From NCBI GenBank assembly GCA_002068775.1, contig MWAX01000143.1, positions 1 to 7,198 of the forward strand: 7,198 nucleotides of DNA, read 5' to 3'. The first letter of the stretch is position 1; the number at the start of each line of letters is the position of its first letter. The notes beneath the pieces are model-generated. The model worked only from the letters and a program-made list of their open reading frames with translations, searched no databases and was not told the DNA's origin. Positions 1 to 6,017 of the stretch are shown piece after piece. A program made the position numbers and the translations under genes. This DNA is from Actinobacteria bacterium ADurb.Bin346. Its GTDB lineage: Bacteria; Actinomycetota; Humimicrobiia; Humimicrobiales; Humimicrobiaceae.

Positions 1-282
1 GATAACACAATTGCTGCCTTTTATTTTCCTGACGGTTTTTATAACTGCTTCAATAAAGAGGGGATGGGTTGTAACAGCCAGCGACTGGTCTGTTGGCGAG
101 AGAAGGTTTGGCTTTAAAAGAATGCGCCCGGCATCTTTAATGGCTCTGTAAAACCCGCTGAGGGCCATAAAGATATCATCAAGAACTCCTGACAAAATTT
201 CAGGGTCATAACTTCTGCATCTTTTAATTACAACAGTGCTTATATTGTTATTTATAAGTGTTTCGGGCTCTGCATATTTCAT
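1..282 (-). CDS. DUF362 domain protein, N-terminal part (cut by window edge)
   Basis: This is a partial gene. The first 94 codons read without a stop from an ATG at 282-280 to the left edge. The signature is a GRILLKPNLLSP segment at about residues 52-63, followed by AVTTHP at about 69-74 and a helix ending in VRKIKG. That is the usual start of DUF362 proteins, in which a K-P-N motif and a T-H-P motif precede a glycine-rich strand. Many family members carry ferredoxin-type 4Fe-4S clusters further downstream, but that part is outside the window and cannot be checked. The molecular function of the family is poorly defined. The start is supported by a promoter placing the transcript start about 18 nt upstream; the ribosome binding site is only a weak AAGAAGAAA stretch. 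The gene is divergent from the DUF5661 gene and shares its regulatory spacer. Confidence 0.8.
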   Translation of the reverse strand, partial: MKYAEPETLINNNISTVVIKRCRSYDPEILSGVLDDIFMALSGFYRAIKDAGRILLKPNLLSPTDQSLAVTTHPLFIEAVIKTVRKIKGSNCVI

Positions 283-306
283 TTATCTGTTTCTTCTTAT
301 TCGAAA

Positions 307-335
307 TTTATACCTGTTTATGAAAAAACTGTCAA
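307..335 (-). promoter_or_regulatory. Sigma-70-type promoter of the DUF362 gene
   Basis: On the minus strand there is a perfect -35 TTGACA (330-335), a 17-bp spacer and a -10 TATAAA (307-312). The predicted transcript start is near 300, giving a leader of about 18 nt. Seen in sequence; activity is inferred. Confidence 0.75.
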
Positions 336-371
336 TTAACAAATTATGGTTTAACAAATTACTATTTAACA
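336..371. repeat. Three TTAACA direct repeats at 15-bp period
   Basis: TTAACA occurs at 336-341, 351-356 and 366-371, exactly 15 bp apart. The first two copies extend to TTAACAAATTA. The array fills almost all of the space between the -35 box of the DUF362 promoter (ends at 336) and the -35 box of the DUF5661 promoter (starts at 373). Its position suggests binding sites for a regulator acting on both genes. An alternative is chance repetition in AT-rich DNA. Confidence 0.55.
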
Positions 372-372
372 G

Positions 373-402
373 TTGAAAGATTTGCATTTATTTAAGTATA
401 AT
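373..402 (+). promoter_or_regulatory. Sigma-70-type promoter of the DUF5661 gene
   Basis: -35 TTGAAA (373-378), an 18-bp spacer and a consensus -10 TATAAT (397-402). The transcript would start near 409, leaving a leader of about 50 nt before the ATG at 460. Confidence 0.75.
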
Positions 403-408
403 ATAAGA

Positions 409-426
409 ACCATTATTGTTAATGGT
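409..426 (+). promoter_or_regulatory. Inverted repeat at the predicted transcript start
   Basis: ACCATTA (409-415) and TAATGGT (420-426) are exact reverse complements around a TTGT loop. The repeat starts where the transcript of the DUF5661 gene is predicted to start. It could be an operator, or a 5'-terminal hairpin protecting the mRNA. The sequence does not decide between them. Confidence 0.45.
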
Positions 427-459
427 ATTTTTTAATCTAGTAAGGAGAAAACTGAAATC

Positions 460-735
460 ATGTCGGCGAAAAAGCATTTTACCGCTGAAGAGGCAAAAGC
501 AGTTGGTGAAAAACTTGGTATTGACTGGAGCAAATTTGATGTAGAGCAGTTCAGAATGGGAATGGATGTTGAACTGGAGCATGGAAAAGTTGATGCTGAA
601 ACAAATGTCACCAATGATGACCCGCTATTAACTGGTAAGATCGCTCTTGCACACCTGAATGAGTTTCCTGATTATTATGACCGCCTTTACGAAATGGAAG
701 AAGAGGCTGAAGAATTCTGGAACATCAAGGAGTAA
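460..735 (+). CDS. DUF5661 family small protein
   Basis: A complete 91-residue, acidic, soluble protein without signal peptide or membrane segment. I recognise it as DUF5661 from its near-invariant core: LGIDWSKFDVEQF at 19-31, a GMDVELEHG segment at 34-42, DDPLLTGKIALAHLNE at 53-68, and a Glu-rich tail ending in FW. The length is typical of the family. Its function is unknown; the even distribution of conserved charged and aromatic residues suggests a small folded helical domain. The start is supported by AAGGAG at 442-447, although the 12-nt gap to the ATG is longer than usual. It is a single-gene unit with its own near-consensus promoter and a strong terminator, which suggests solid expression. 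The neighbours give no clue to a partner except the divergent DUF362 gene sharing the control region. Confidence 0.88.
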   Translation: MSAKKHFTAEEAKAVGEKLGIDWSKFDVEQFRMGMDVELEHGKVDAETNVTNDDPLLTGKIALAHLNEFPDYYDRLYEMEEEAEEFWNIKE

Positions 736-780
736 AGTTAAGATATAATATTTATTTTTAATCTAATCTTAGTTTTACAT

Positions 781-815
781 AAAATAAGCGCAACTGCTGC
801 AGTTGCGCTTATTTT
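781..815. terminator. Bidirectional intrinsic terminator
   Basis: The arms 781-796 (AAAATAAGCGCAACTG) and 800-815 are perfect 16-bp reverse complements with a three-base CTG loop. The A-run on one side and the T-run on the other give a GC-rich stem with a U-tract on both strands. It lies 46 bp after the DUF5661 stop and about 120 bp after the deacetylase stop, so it can end both convergent transcripts. Confidence 0.93.
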
Positions 816-865
816 AATGATATTTCAATGCTGAATATGAACCGGATAAAACCTGTTTAACTAAA

Positions 866-897
866 AATACTCTTATTACATAATACTCTTATTACAT
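866..897. repeat. Perfect 16-bp tandem duplication
   Basis: AATACTCTTATTACAT is present twice back to back (866-881 and 882-897) with no mismatch. It lies in the spacer between the terminator and the deacetylase stop codon. The identity suggests a recent slippage duplication. No function is evident. Confidence 0.85.
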
Positions 898-937
898 GCC
901 ACACGCCACATGCCTGAGGCCAGTCTGCAGCAAAAGC

Positions 938-2158
938 CTACTGAAGCTCGAGGACCTGTGCATATGCCTGCGGCGCTATCTCACTTACAAAAGAGACTCT
1001 GGGAATGTTATAGAAATCAAAATTCGCAAGATTGCTCACTCCTCCGCCTGCAAGAAGCGCGCCCCTGTATCCGGTTGAACCAAGAAGTCCAAGTACCTCA
1101 CCCGAATAAGCCCCGTGGGGCCATGCTACAAAAATGCATGGTTTTCCCGTATTGATTTCTATATCGCTTTTGGATTGGGCAAGCTCCATCCGTGCGTCTT
1201 CAACAGGTATGTTGCTTATTATCCTGTGGCTCCAGGTGTGAGACTGAAACTCACACCCGTATTTGCTCATTACTCTTATTTCCGGCCATATAAGCATTGC
1301 TCTCCGCGGTATATTGTCATTTCCATAATCAAAATCGTTCAGGCGTCTGTTTGCTTCCTTGTCCCCGATCATGCCGGTGATCAGAAATATTGTCATCTTG
1401 TAACCATATTTCTTAAGTATTGGAAAAGCATTCACATACATGCTCTGATACCCATCATCTGCGGTTATAATAACCGGTTTTGGCGGCAGGGGCTTGCCCT
1501 TGTCAAAATGGTTTACAAGGTCAAGAAGAGTTATTGTCTGATATCCATATGACTTGAGAGTTCCGCATAAATAATCGAATGCGCCATTGCTTATTTCATA
1601 TCTTCCGGATGGCGCCGGCTCAATGCCATGCAGCAGTATTACCGGCAGCTTACCCGTAGTGACCTGGATAACTGGCATTGCTGCTCCCGGGTCAAGTTTG
1701 CCTGCAATGATGCCATATGTGCTGCAAAGTTTTTTAAACTCATCTGAGTTGACAAAACCGGCAAGCACAAACTGTCTTGAATAACCGGAGTTTAAAAGGC
1801 CGAGCCAGTTTGAAAATCCTCCGGCATCCGGCTCCCTGTTAAAAAATGCTCTGTAAAGAGTTGATACATAATCTTCGTTTGAAGTGTTTTTTGCAGTAAA
1901 TTCCTGGCTGAAAATAAAGCCTTCTGCAACTTTTGCCCCGGTCGTCTTTTTTGAAAGCAGTTTTCCGACCCATATGCTGAGTCCTTCTTCATCAGGCATT
2001 CTGTCAAGGCACAGCTGGTAAAATCTTGTAACAAATTCTGTCACCTGTGTCCTGGAATCAGCAAACAGGGAAGAGCTTCCAATAGAAAAAACTACAGAAA
2101 ACACAATGGCAGCTATAAGCAGATACAGTATAAATTTTTTTGATAACAGTTTTATCAA
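938..2158 (-). CDS. DUF4214-NodB polysaccharide deacetylase, secreted or anchored
   Basis: A 406-residue protein. Residues 1-33 are a basic start (KLLSKK) plus a hydrophobic stretch (about 9-26), so a signal peptide or signal anchor. Residues 38-142 hold two DUF4214-like units, each with the pattern FYxxxLxRxPDxxGxxxW, ending near FSQEF and NSDEF. Residues 171-406 form a NodB (carbohydrate esterase 4) domain: T-A-D-D-G at 232-236 supplies the catalytic base D234 and metal ligand D235, and H307 and H311 in SHTWSH complete the metal site. AWPHG (345-349) matches the third motif. The domain resembles the PgaB/IcaB-type branch, which removes N-acetyl groups from surface polysaccharide. The usual T-F-D-D-G has Ala in place of Phe. 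The fifth motif (L-x-H) is not evident. Expected outside the membrane, acting on wall or exopolysaccharide; the substrate is unknown. DUF4214 may serve in carbohydrate or surface binding (inference). The start codon is TTG. Confidence 0.85.
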   Translation of the reverse strand: MIKLLSKKFILYLLIAAIVFSVVFSIGSSSLFADSRTQVTEFVTRFYQLCLDRMPDEEGLSIWVGKLLSKKTTGAKVAEGFIFSQEFTAKNTSNEDYVSTLYRAFFNREPDAGGFSNWLGLLNSGYSRQFVLAGFVNSDEFKKLCSTYGIIAGKLDPGAAMPVIQVTTGKLPVILLHGIEPAPSGRYEISNGAFDYLCGTLKSYGYQTITLLDLVNHFDKGKPLPPKPVIITADDGYQSMYVNAFPILKKYGYKMTIFLITGMIGDKEANRRLNDFDYGNDNIPRRAMLIWPEIRVMSKYGCEFQSHTWSHRIISNIPVEDARMELAQSKSDIEINTGKPCIFVAWPHGAYSGEVLGLLGSTGYRGALLAGGGVSNLANFDFYNIPRVSFVSEIAPQAYAQVLELQ

Positions 2159-2163
2159 TTTTG

Positions 2164-2170
2164 CTCCTTT
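2164..2170 (-). promoter_or_regulatory. Shine-Dalgarno fixing a TTG start
   Basis: Minus-strand AAAGGAG lies 5 nt before the TTG codon at 2158-2156. The protein then begins with a textbook signal-peptide start (MIKLLSKK). No ATG or GTG occurs between this site and the hydrophobic core, so TTG is the best-supported start. Confidence 0.8.
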
Positions 2171-2228
2171 ATATAATTTTTCTCAGATGTTATGAAATAT
2201 ATTTTAAACATTATGACAAATGTATATT

Positions 2229-2244
2229 TTATAAAGAAAATCAA
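2229..2244 (-). promoter_or_regulatory. Upstream motif shared with the HAD gene
   Basis: Minus-strand TTGATTTTCTTTATAA lies about 70 bp before the deacetylase start. Almost the same string, with one extra T, lies 40 bp before the HAD start (3036-3052). It may be a shared promoter or regulator element. I could not fit a good -10 box here. Confidence 0.35.
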
Positions 2245-2305
2245 ATTTTATCATAAAATGAATAGAATTTTATCTCTTGTGCTTTTAAGCATTGGAGATA
2301 AAATT
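2245..2305. promoter_or_regulatory. Inverted-repeat cluster between the HAD and deacetylase genes
   Basis: There are two palindromes. The first, 2245-2259, is ATTTTAT-C-ATAAAAT. The second has 11-bp arms AATTTTATCTC (2266-2276) and 2295-2305, with a nested TGCTT/AAGCA pair (2280-2284 and 2287-2291) separated by a symmetric TTG/TTG internal loop. ATTTTATC and its complement recur in both. They may be an AT-rich terminator for the HAD gene, although there is no clear U-tract, or an operator or leader structure of the deacetylase gene. Confidence 0.4.
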
Positions 2306-2345
2306 TACCATAGTATCAGCAAATATTAATGATTTCTGTTTAAAA

Positions 2346-2996
2346 CTAAGTGTTCAATCCTAATTGCTTTATTCTCTCTAAAGTTATTTCCCTGTAATCA
2401 CTGATGACAATATCTGCAATTTTAAGCTCAGATGCTGAATATGTATTGACTATTGCAATGCATGTCATACCAGCTTTCTTTGCAGCGGTAATGCCGACTA
2501 TGGAATCCTCAAACACCACGCACTCCTGCGGCTGTACATCCAGCAAAGAAGCACCTTTCAGATAGATCTCAGGGTCGGGCTTCACATTTTTAATATGATT
2601 CCTGGCAAGTTTTAAATCAAAATATTTTTTAAAATCCAGTTTTTCAAATATTATTTCAACTTCCCTTAACCTGCTGTTGGTGGCAAGGCCGACCTTGAAA
2701 TGATTTTTTACTATTTCCAGCAGCTCATATATATAAGGCATTGGAGTCACTTCTTTTTTTAGAGCCCTGACATATTTTTCCTTTAAAGTGTCTTTAATAT
2801 TCTGGCTATAAGACAGACCCCTGCTCTCATATATTTTGCGCACCGATTGCTTCCATGTAAGGCCGTAAAGCATTTTTTCTTCTTCGACAGTTAGAAATAT
2901 TCCTCTTTTTACCATGAAATCCCTGGTTATTTTCCAGACTATCTTTTCACTGTCTGCAATTGTGCCATCCATATCAAAAAAAACTGCCTTTATCAT
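2346..2996 (-). CDS. HAD-family phosphatase (beta-phosphoglucomutase-like subfamily)
   Basis: A complete 216-residue soluble protein with all four HAD motifs. Motif I is D-M-D-G-T at 8-12 (nucleophile D8, acid/base D10). Motif II is LATNS at 104-108. Motif III is the lysine of VKPDP (K139). Motif IV is FEDS at 162-165 (E163, D164). A helical cap is inserted after motif I (about residues 15-85), as in the subfamily of beta-phosphoglucomutase and small sugar- or glycolate-phosphate phosphatases. The length is normal for the group. It should hydrolyse, or isomerise, a small phosphorylated metabolite in the cytoplasm; the substrate cannot be read from the sequence. The start is supported by AGGA five bases before the ATG. 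It is on the same strand as the deacetylase but 187 bp away, so co-transcription is uncertain. Confidence 0.88.
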   Translation of the reverse strand: MIKAVFFDMDGTIADSEKIVWKITRDFMVKRGIFLTVEEEKMLYGLTWKQSVRKIYESRGLSYSQNIKDTLKEKYVRALKKEVTPMPYIYELLEIVKNHFKVGLATNSRLREVEIIFEKLDFKKYFDLKLARNHIKNVKPDPEIYLKGASLLDVQPQECVVFEDSIVGITAAKKAGMTCIAIVNTYSASELKIADIVISDYREITLERIKQLGLNT

Positions 2997-3024
2997 TTTA
3001 ATCCTGAGTTCAAATTTTTATATA

Positions 3025-3052
3025 ATTTTATGCAGTTATAAAGAAAAATCAA
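3025..3052 (-). promoter_or_regulatory. Possible promoter of the HAD gene
   Basis: Minus strand: TTGATT (3047-3052), a 16-bp spacer, then TAAAAT (3025-3030) with TG just upstream. The -35 differs at two positions from consensus and the -10 at one. The transcript would start about 20 nt before the ATG. It overlaps the motif shared with the deacetylase upstream region. Confidence 0.35.
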
Positions 3053-3313
3053 TATGCTTTCATATAGATTTTTAGATGACGCAACAGGTAACAAAATAAT
3101 CAAAATAAAATCAATTTAACAGGATTATAATAGAAATAGCTGTTTTATATACAGAAGCAGTAAAGTTTAATAATTTTTTAAAGTTTTTGTAACAATTAAT
3201 TATTATTTAATATATAATATTTAATAATATTTTTTAAATAACAATAATTATATATACAGTAAATTATATTACATATATCCTGACATATTTACATTTATTA
3301 TATTTTAAAATTT
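3053..3313. other. AT-rich divergent intergenic region
   Basis: This lies between the HAD and MFS genes, which point away from each other. It is almost entirely A and T, especially 3160-3313, with runs such as TATATAATATTTAATAATATT near 3211-3231. I see no coding potential, RNA gene or GC-rich hairpin. It must hold the MFS promoter; the candidate boxes (CTGACA at 3280-3285, TATATT at 3299-3304 or TATTTT at 3301-3306) are badly spaced. Such DNA is likely curved or easily melted. Confidence 0.6.
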
Positions 3314-4555
3314 ATGAGAAGATTTACATTATTTAAATCTTACATAAATCTTCCAAGAAATGTTTACATACTATTTATTGCTGATATTATAAATTCTGCA
3401 GGTAGTTTTGTTTACCCATTTCTGGCAATGTTCCTTGCAATCAAACTGGGTTACAGCGAATATGTGTCAGGGCTCTTTCTAACAATTGTAATAGTTGCTG
3501 AAAGCCTGGGTAAGCTTCTCGGGGGCAAGCTTGCAGACTGGATCGGCAGAAAAATCGTAATAATAATCCTCAGTATTCTTGGAGCGGCAATATATATTGT
3601 AATAGCATTTCTTAAAGATTTTAAAGTAATCCCTTATCTCATAATCCTTGCGGGCTTTTTAAAGTCAGGGGCATTTCCTGCAATCAATGCATTGATAATC
3701 GATTCGACCAACCGTAATAACCGTAACGATGCGTTTTCCCTGCTTTATCTTGGACACAATATAGGTTTTGCAGTGGGGCCGCTTGCTGCAGGGTTTTTGT
3801 TTGTAAACCATATAAGTCTGATTTTTCTTATAGATGCGCTTACTACACTTGCAGCGCTGATGCCTATAATTTTCTTTATAAAAGAAACTCTGCATGAAAA
3901 AGCAGGGGTATATTCCGATAGTGGTGAAGTTAATGAGGCTGAAAGAGCTGAGACCGGAAACGTTTTGAAGATATTTTTCAGAAAACCAGTATTATATGGC
4001 TTCGCATTTATTTCAATAATATTCTCATTTGTATATTCCCAGGCCTCATTCTCTCTGCCGTTATACCTTGAGGCTCTTTTCAACAACAAAGGGGCAAAGT
4101 TCTACGGGACGCTCATGACAGTCAATGCAATAATTGTAATAATAATGACAATATTTTTAATTGCTGCAATGAAAAAGTTAAGCCCTATTATAAGCATTAG
4201 TCTGGCGGGGGTGCTGTTTGCCATAGGTTTTGGCATCATTTTTTACTCAGGATTCTTTTACCTGTTTATAATATCGACTATTATCTGGACTTTTGGCGAA
4301 ATAATTAATTCTGTCAGCTCAAACGTGCTGATTGCAAACTACTCTCCCATGACCCACAGGGGCAGATTTAATGCAATAATAGCTTTTATAAGCGGCGCAG
4401 GTTTTGCAGTCGGACCACTTTTAACAGGTTTATTTATCAAATATAATGGTATGAAGAATGTCTGGCCCCTTACATTCTGGCTTTCATTATTTGCAGCTTT
4501 AATGATGTGTGTTTTATTGCTGATTGAAAAAAAGACAGCATTGCAAAAAAAGTAA
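3314..4555 (+). CDS. MFS transporter, 12-TM drug-exporter type (DHA1-like)
   Basis: A 413-residue integral membrane protein with about 12 hydrophobic segments in two halves, joined by a charged cytoplasmic loop (about 191-222). The MFS motif A is G-K-L-A-D-W-I-G-R-K at 71-80. A motif-C-like GFAVGPLAAG is at 151-160, and the second half repeats it as GFAVGPLLTG at 363-372. These marks fit a proton-driven exporter of the multidrug DHA1 type; the substrate is unknown. The length is typical and the ends look complete. The start is unusual: no G occurs from 3283 to the ATG, so there is no Shine-Dalgarno, and no later start codon precedes the first membrane segment. A leaderless or very short-leader mRNA is plausible. 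The gene is followed by 34-bp repeats and the rhodanese gene on the same strand. Confidence 0.87.
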   Translation: MRRFTLFKSYINLPRNVYILFIADIINSAGSFVYPFLAMFLAIKLGYSEYVSGLFLTIVIVAESLGKLLGGKLADWIGRKIVIIILSILGAAIYIVIAFLKDFKVIPYLIILAGFLKSGAFPAINALIIDSTNRNNRNDAFSLLYLGHNIGFAVGPLAAGFLFVNHISLIFLIDALTTLAALMPIIFFIKETLHEKAGVYSDSGEVNEAERAETGNVLKIFFRKPVLYGFAFISIIFSFVYSQASFSLPLYLEALFNNKGAKFYGTLMTVNAIIVIIMTIFLIAAMKKLSPIISISLAGVLFAIGFGIIFYSGFFYLFIISTIIWTFGEIINSVSSNVLIANYSPMTHRGRFNAIIAFISGAGFAVGPLLTGLFIKYNGMKNVWPLTFWLSLFAALMMCVLLLIEKKTALQKK

Positions 4556-4583
4556 AAAAATATTTTTAATCTGTAGCGGTAAC

Positions 4584-4685
4584 AGCAATTATGATTCTAA
4601 TAATGTCGGGCTAAAGCAGCAATTATGATTTTAATAACGGCAGCCTGATGAAGCAGTTATAATTTTAATAATAACAGGTTGGAAA
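4584..4685 (+). repeat. Three 34-bp imperfect tandem repeats
   Basis: Units at 4584-4617, 4618-4651 and 4652-4685 all start AGCA(A/G)TTAT(G/A)ATT(C/T)TAATAA, with no gap between them. The first 20 or so bases of each unit are conserved and the remainder drifts. The last unit ends directly before the rhodanese ATG. It carries TATAAT (4658-4663) where the first two have TATGAT, so it may have become a -10 box. The preceding 34 bases (4550-4583) may be a decayed fourth unit. Confidence 0.85.
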
Positions 4686-5135
4686 ATGAATAAAAAAATT
4701 ACTTCTGTGTATTTAATAATAATTTTATGCATTTTTTCAACCGTCTCATTGTTTATTCCGGGCTGTTCTGATGTTAAAAACACCGGGATCGCAGAGGCGG
4801 ATATTGAAAAAGGCAAAGTAAATAATATAAGTGCTGAAAAGGCATACGAAATAATATCAAATAATGACGGCACATATTTTCTGCTTGATGTAAGGTCTCA
4901 GGAGGAATATAAAGAAGGTCATATAAAAGATTCTGTCCTTATTCCTGTGAGCGAGCTCAAAGCCAGGCTGGCAGAGGTGCCGGAAGACAGGGTTATTCTT
5001 GTTTACTGCAGGTCTGGCAGCAGAAGCCTTACTGCAGCTAATATACTTATAGAAAATGGTTTTAGCTCAGTTCTTAATATGGAAGGCGGAATCACTGACT
5101 GGATAAATAAAGGATATCCTGAAGTAACTGACTGA
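4686..5135 (+). CDS. Rhodanese-like lipoprotein
   Basis: A 149-residue protein. Residues 1-27 are a lipoprotein signal: N-K-K, a hydrophobic core, and the lipobox I-P-G-C with C27 as the expected lipidated cysteine (Pro at -2 is not standard). A short linker leads to one rhodanese domain at about 46-146. LLDVR (66-70) and EGHI (77-80) are typical of the fold. The active loop C-R-S-G-S-R at 108-113 has the catalytic cysteine C108, which carries a persulfide in sulfurtransferases. The six-residue loop suggests a sulfur, not phosphate or arsenate, substrate. It would be tethered outside the cell membrane; the partner is unknown. The ribosome binding site is weak (AGG about 8 nt before the ATG). 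It shares direction with the upstream MFS gene, but the repeats lie between them. Confidence 0.87.
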   Translation: MNKKITSVYLIIILCIFSTVSLFIPGCSDVKNTGIAEADIEKGKVNNISAEKAYEIISNNDGTYFLLDVRSQEEYKEGHIKDSVLIPVSELKARLAEVPEDRVILVYCRSGSRSLTAANILIENGFSSVLNMEGGITDWINKGYPEVTD

Positions 5136-5168
5136 TTCCGCACATAGCTGCCGGTTTTAACAAAAATA

Positions 5169-6017
5169 TCAGGGTTTTTCATACTCAGGCTTTTCCTGCC
5201 TGCCTCTTACCAGTGAGGTGATTACTGCAATTGCAGCTAAAATCCCCGCAAAAATAAATGCCGCCTGCACAGCGCCCGGGTATGCAATATCTGCTATTTC
5301 ATTCTTTGACAAACCGCTGTCCACAAGCGCAGTCATTAAAGATTTTAACCTTGAAGAAAATATTAAAGCGGAAAATGCAGCGCCGAGCACCATTCCGAGA
5401 TTGCGCATTGTCGCAAGCATTGAAGAAGCGATGCACTTATGGCAGGAGGCTACAGCACCCATAATGGCGCTGTTGTTTGGGGTCTGAAAAAATCCTATCC
5501 CAAAGCCGCAAATCACCAGATAAGCTACTATTATCCAGATATTTGTTTCAGACTTTAATGTGCTTAAAAGGAATAAGCCAGCAGCAGCAACGGCCATGCC
5601 TGCAGAGCTCAGATATCTTGCATCCATCCTGTCAGAAATATGCCCTGCAAATGGAGCTGCAAGCATTACAACAGCAGGTCCTGCAATCATGATAAGACCG
5701 GCTTTTGATGATTCAAATCCTCTGTATTCAATAAGGTAGAATGGCATTATAAGGGAAATGGCAAATTGTGCCATGAAATTGAAAAGAAGTGAAAAGTTGC
5801 TCATGGAAAAAAGCCTGTTCTTAAAAAGGTCAAGATCAAGCATGGGGTATGTTGATTTTTTCTCTATATAGATGAACAGGGCAAATAATCCGGCACCAGT
5901 TAGAATTGAAGAGATTATAACCGGGTTCTTCCAGCCGAATTTATCGGCTGTGCTGACAGGTATAATCACTGCAAGTAATGATACAAAAAGGGTCAGGGCG
6001 CCTTTAAAGTCAAACGG
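5169..6017 (-). pseudogene. DHA2-type MFS exporter, C-terminal part, 5' truncated
   Basis: The frame reads from the joint near 6010 to a TGA at 5171-5169. The family match is already under way at PFDFKGALTLF (6017-5985), which sits in the middle of 14-TM DHA2 (EmrB/QacA) exporters. About 200 N-terminal residues with the first six or so membrane segments are therefore missing. The rest is intact: a GHISDRMDAR motif-A-like loop, the DHA2 hallmark FQTPNNSAIMG, and a final membrane segment followed by a charged tail. A GTG at 5969 is the first available start but lies inside a membrane segment and has no real ribosome binding site. A product from it would be unlikely to transport. Codon use matches the left part of the window. 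It is either a gene cut by misassembly or a true remnant. Confidence 0.85.

Noticed and set aside
1115..1552. 145-codon open frame on the plus strand
   Set aside because: It lies wholly antisense to the well-supported deacetylase gene, has no ribosome binding site and no recognisable domain. It is a shadow frame.
3745..4089. 114-codon minus-strand open frame inside the MFS gene
   Set aside because: Antisense to a clear membrane-transporter frame; its composition is what the complement of hydrophobic codons gives.
4551..4575. Terminator after the MFS gene (AAAAATATTTTT)
   Set aside because: The palindrome has only A and T and no stable stem; it is not a convincing intrinsic terminator.
4584..4685. 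CRISPR array
   Set aside because: The 34-bp units are contiguous, imperfect and lack unique spacers between constant repeats. No cas gene is present.
5136..5168. Terminator between the rhodanese and DHA2 genes
   Set aside because: The 33-bp gap has a T-run but no paired arms that I can find.
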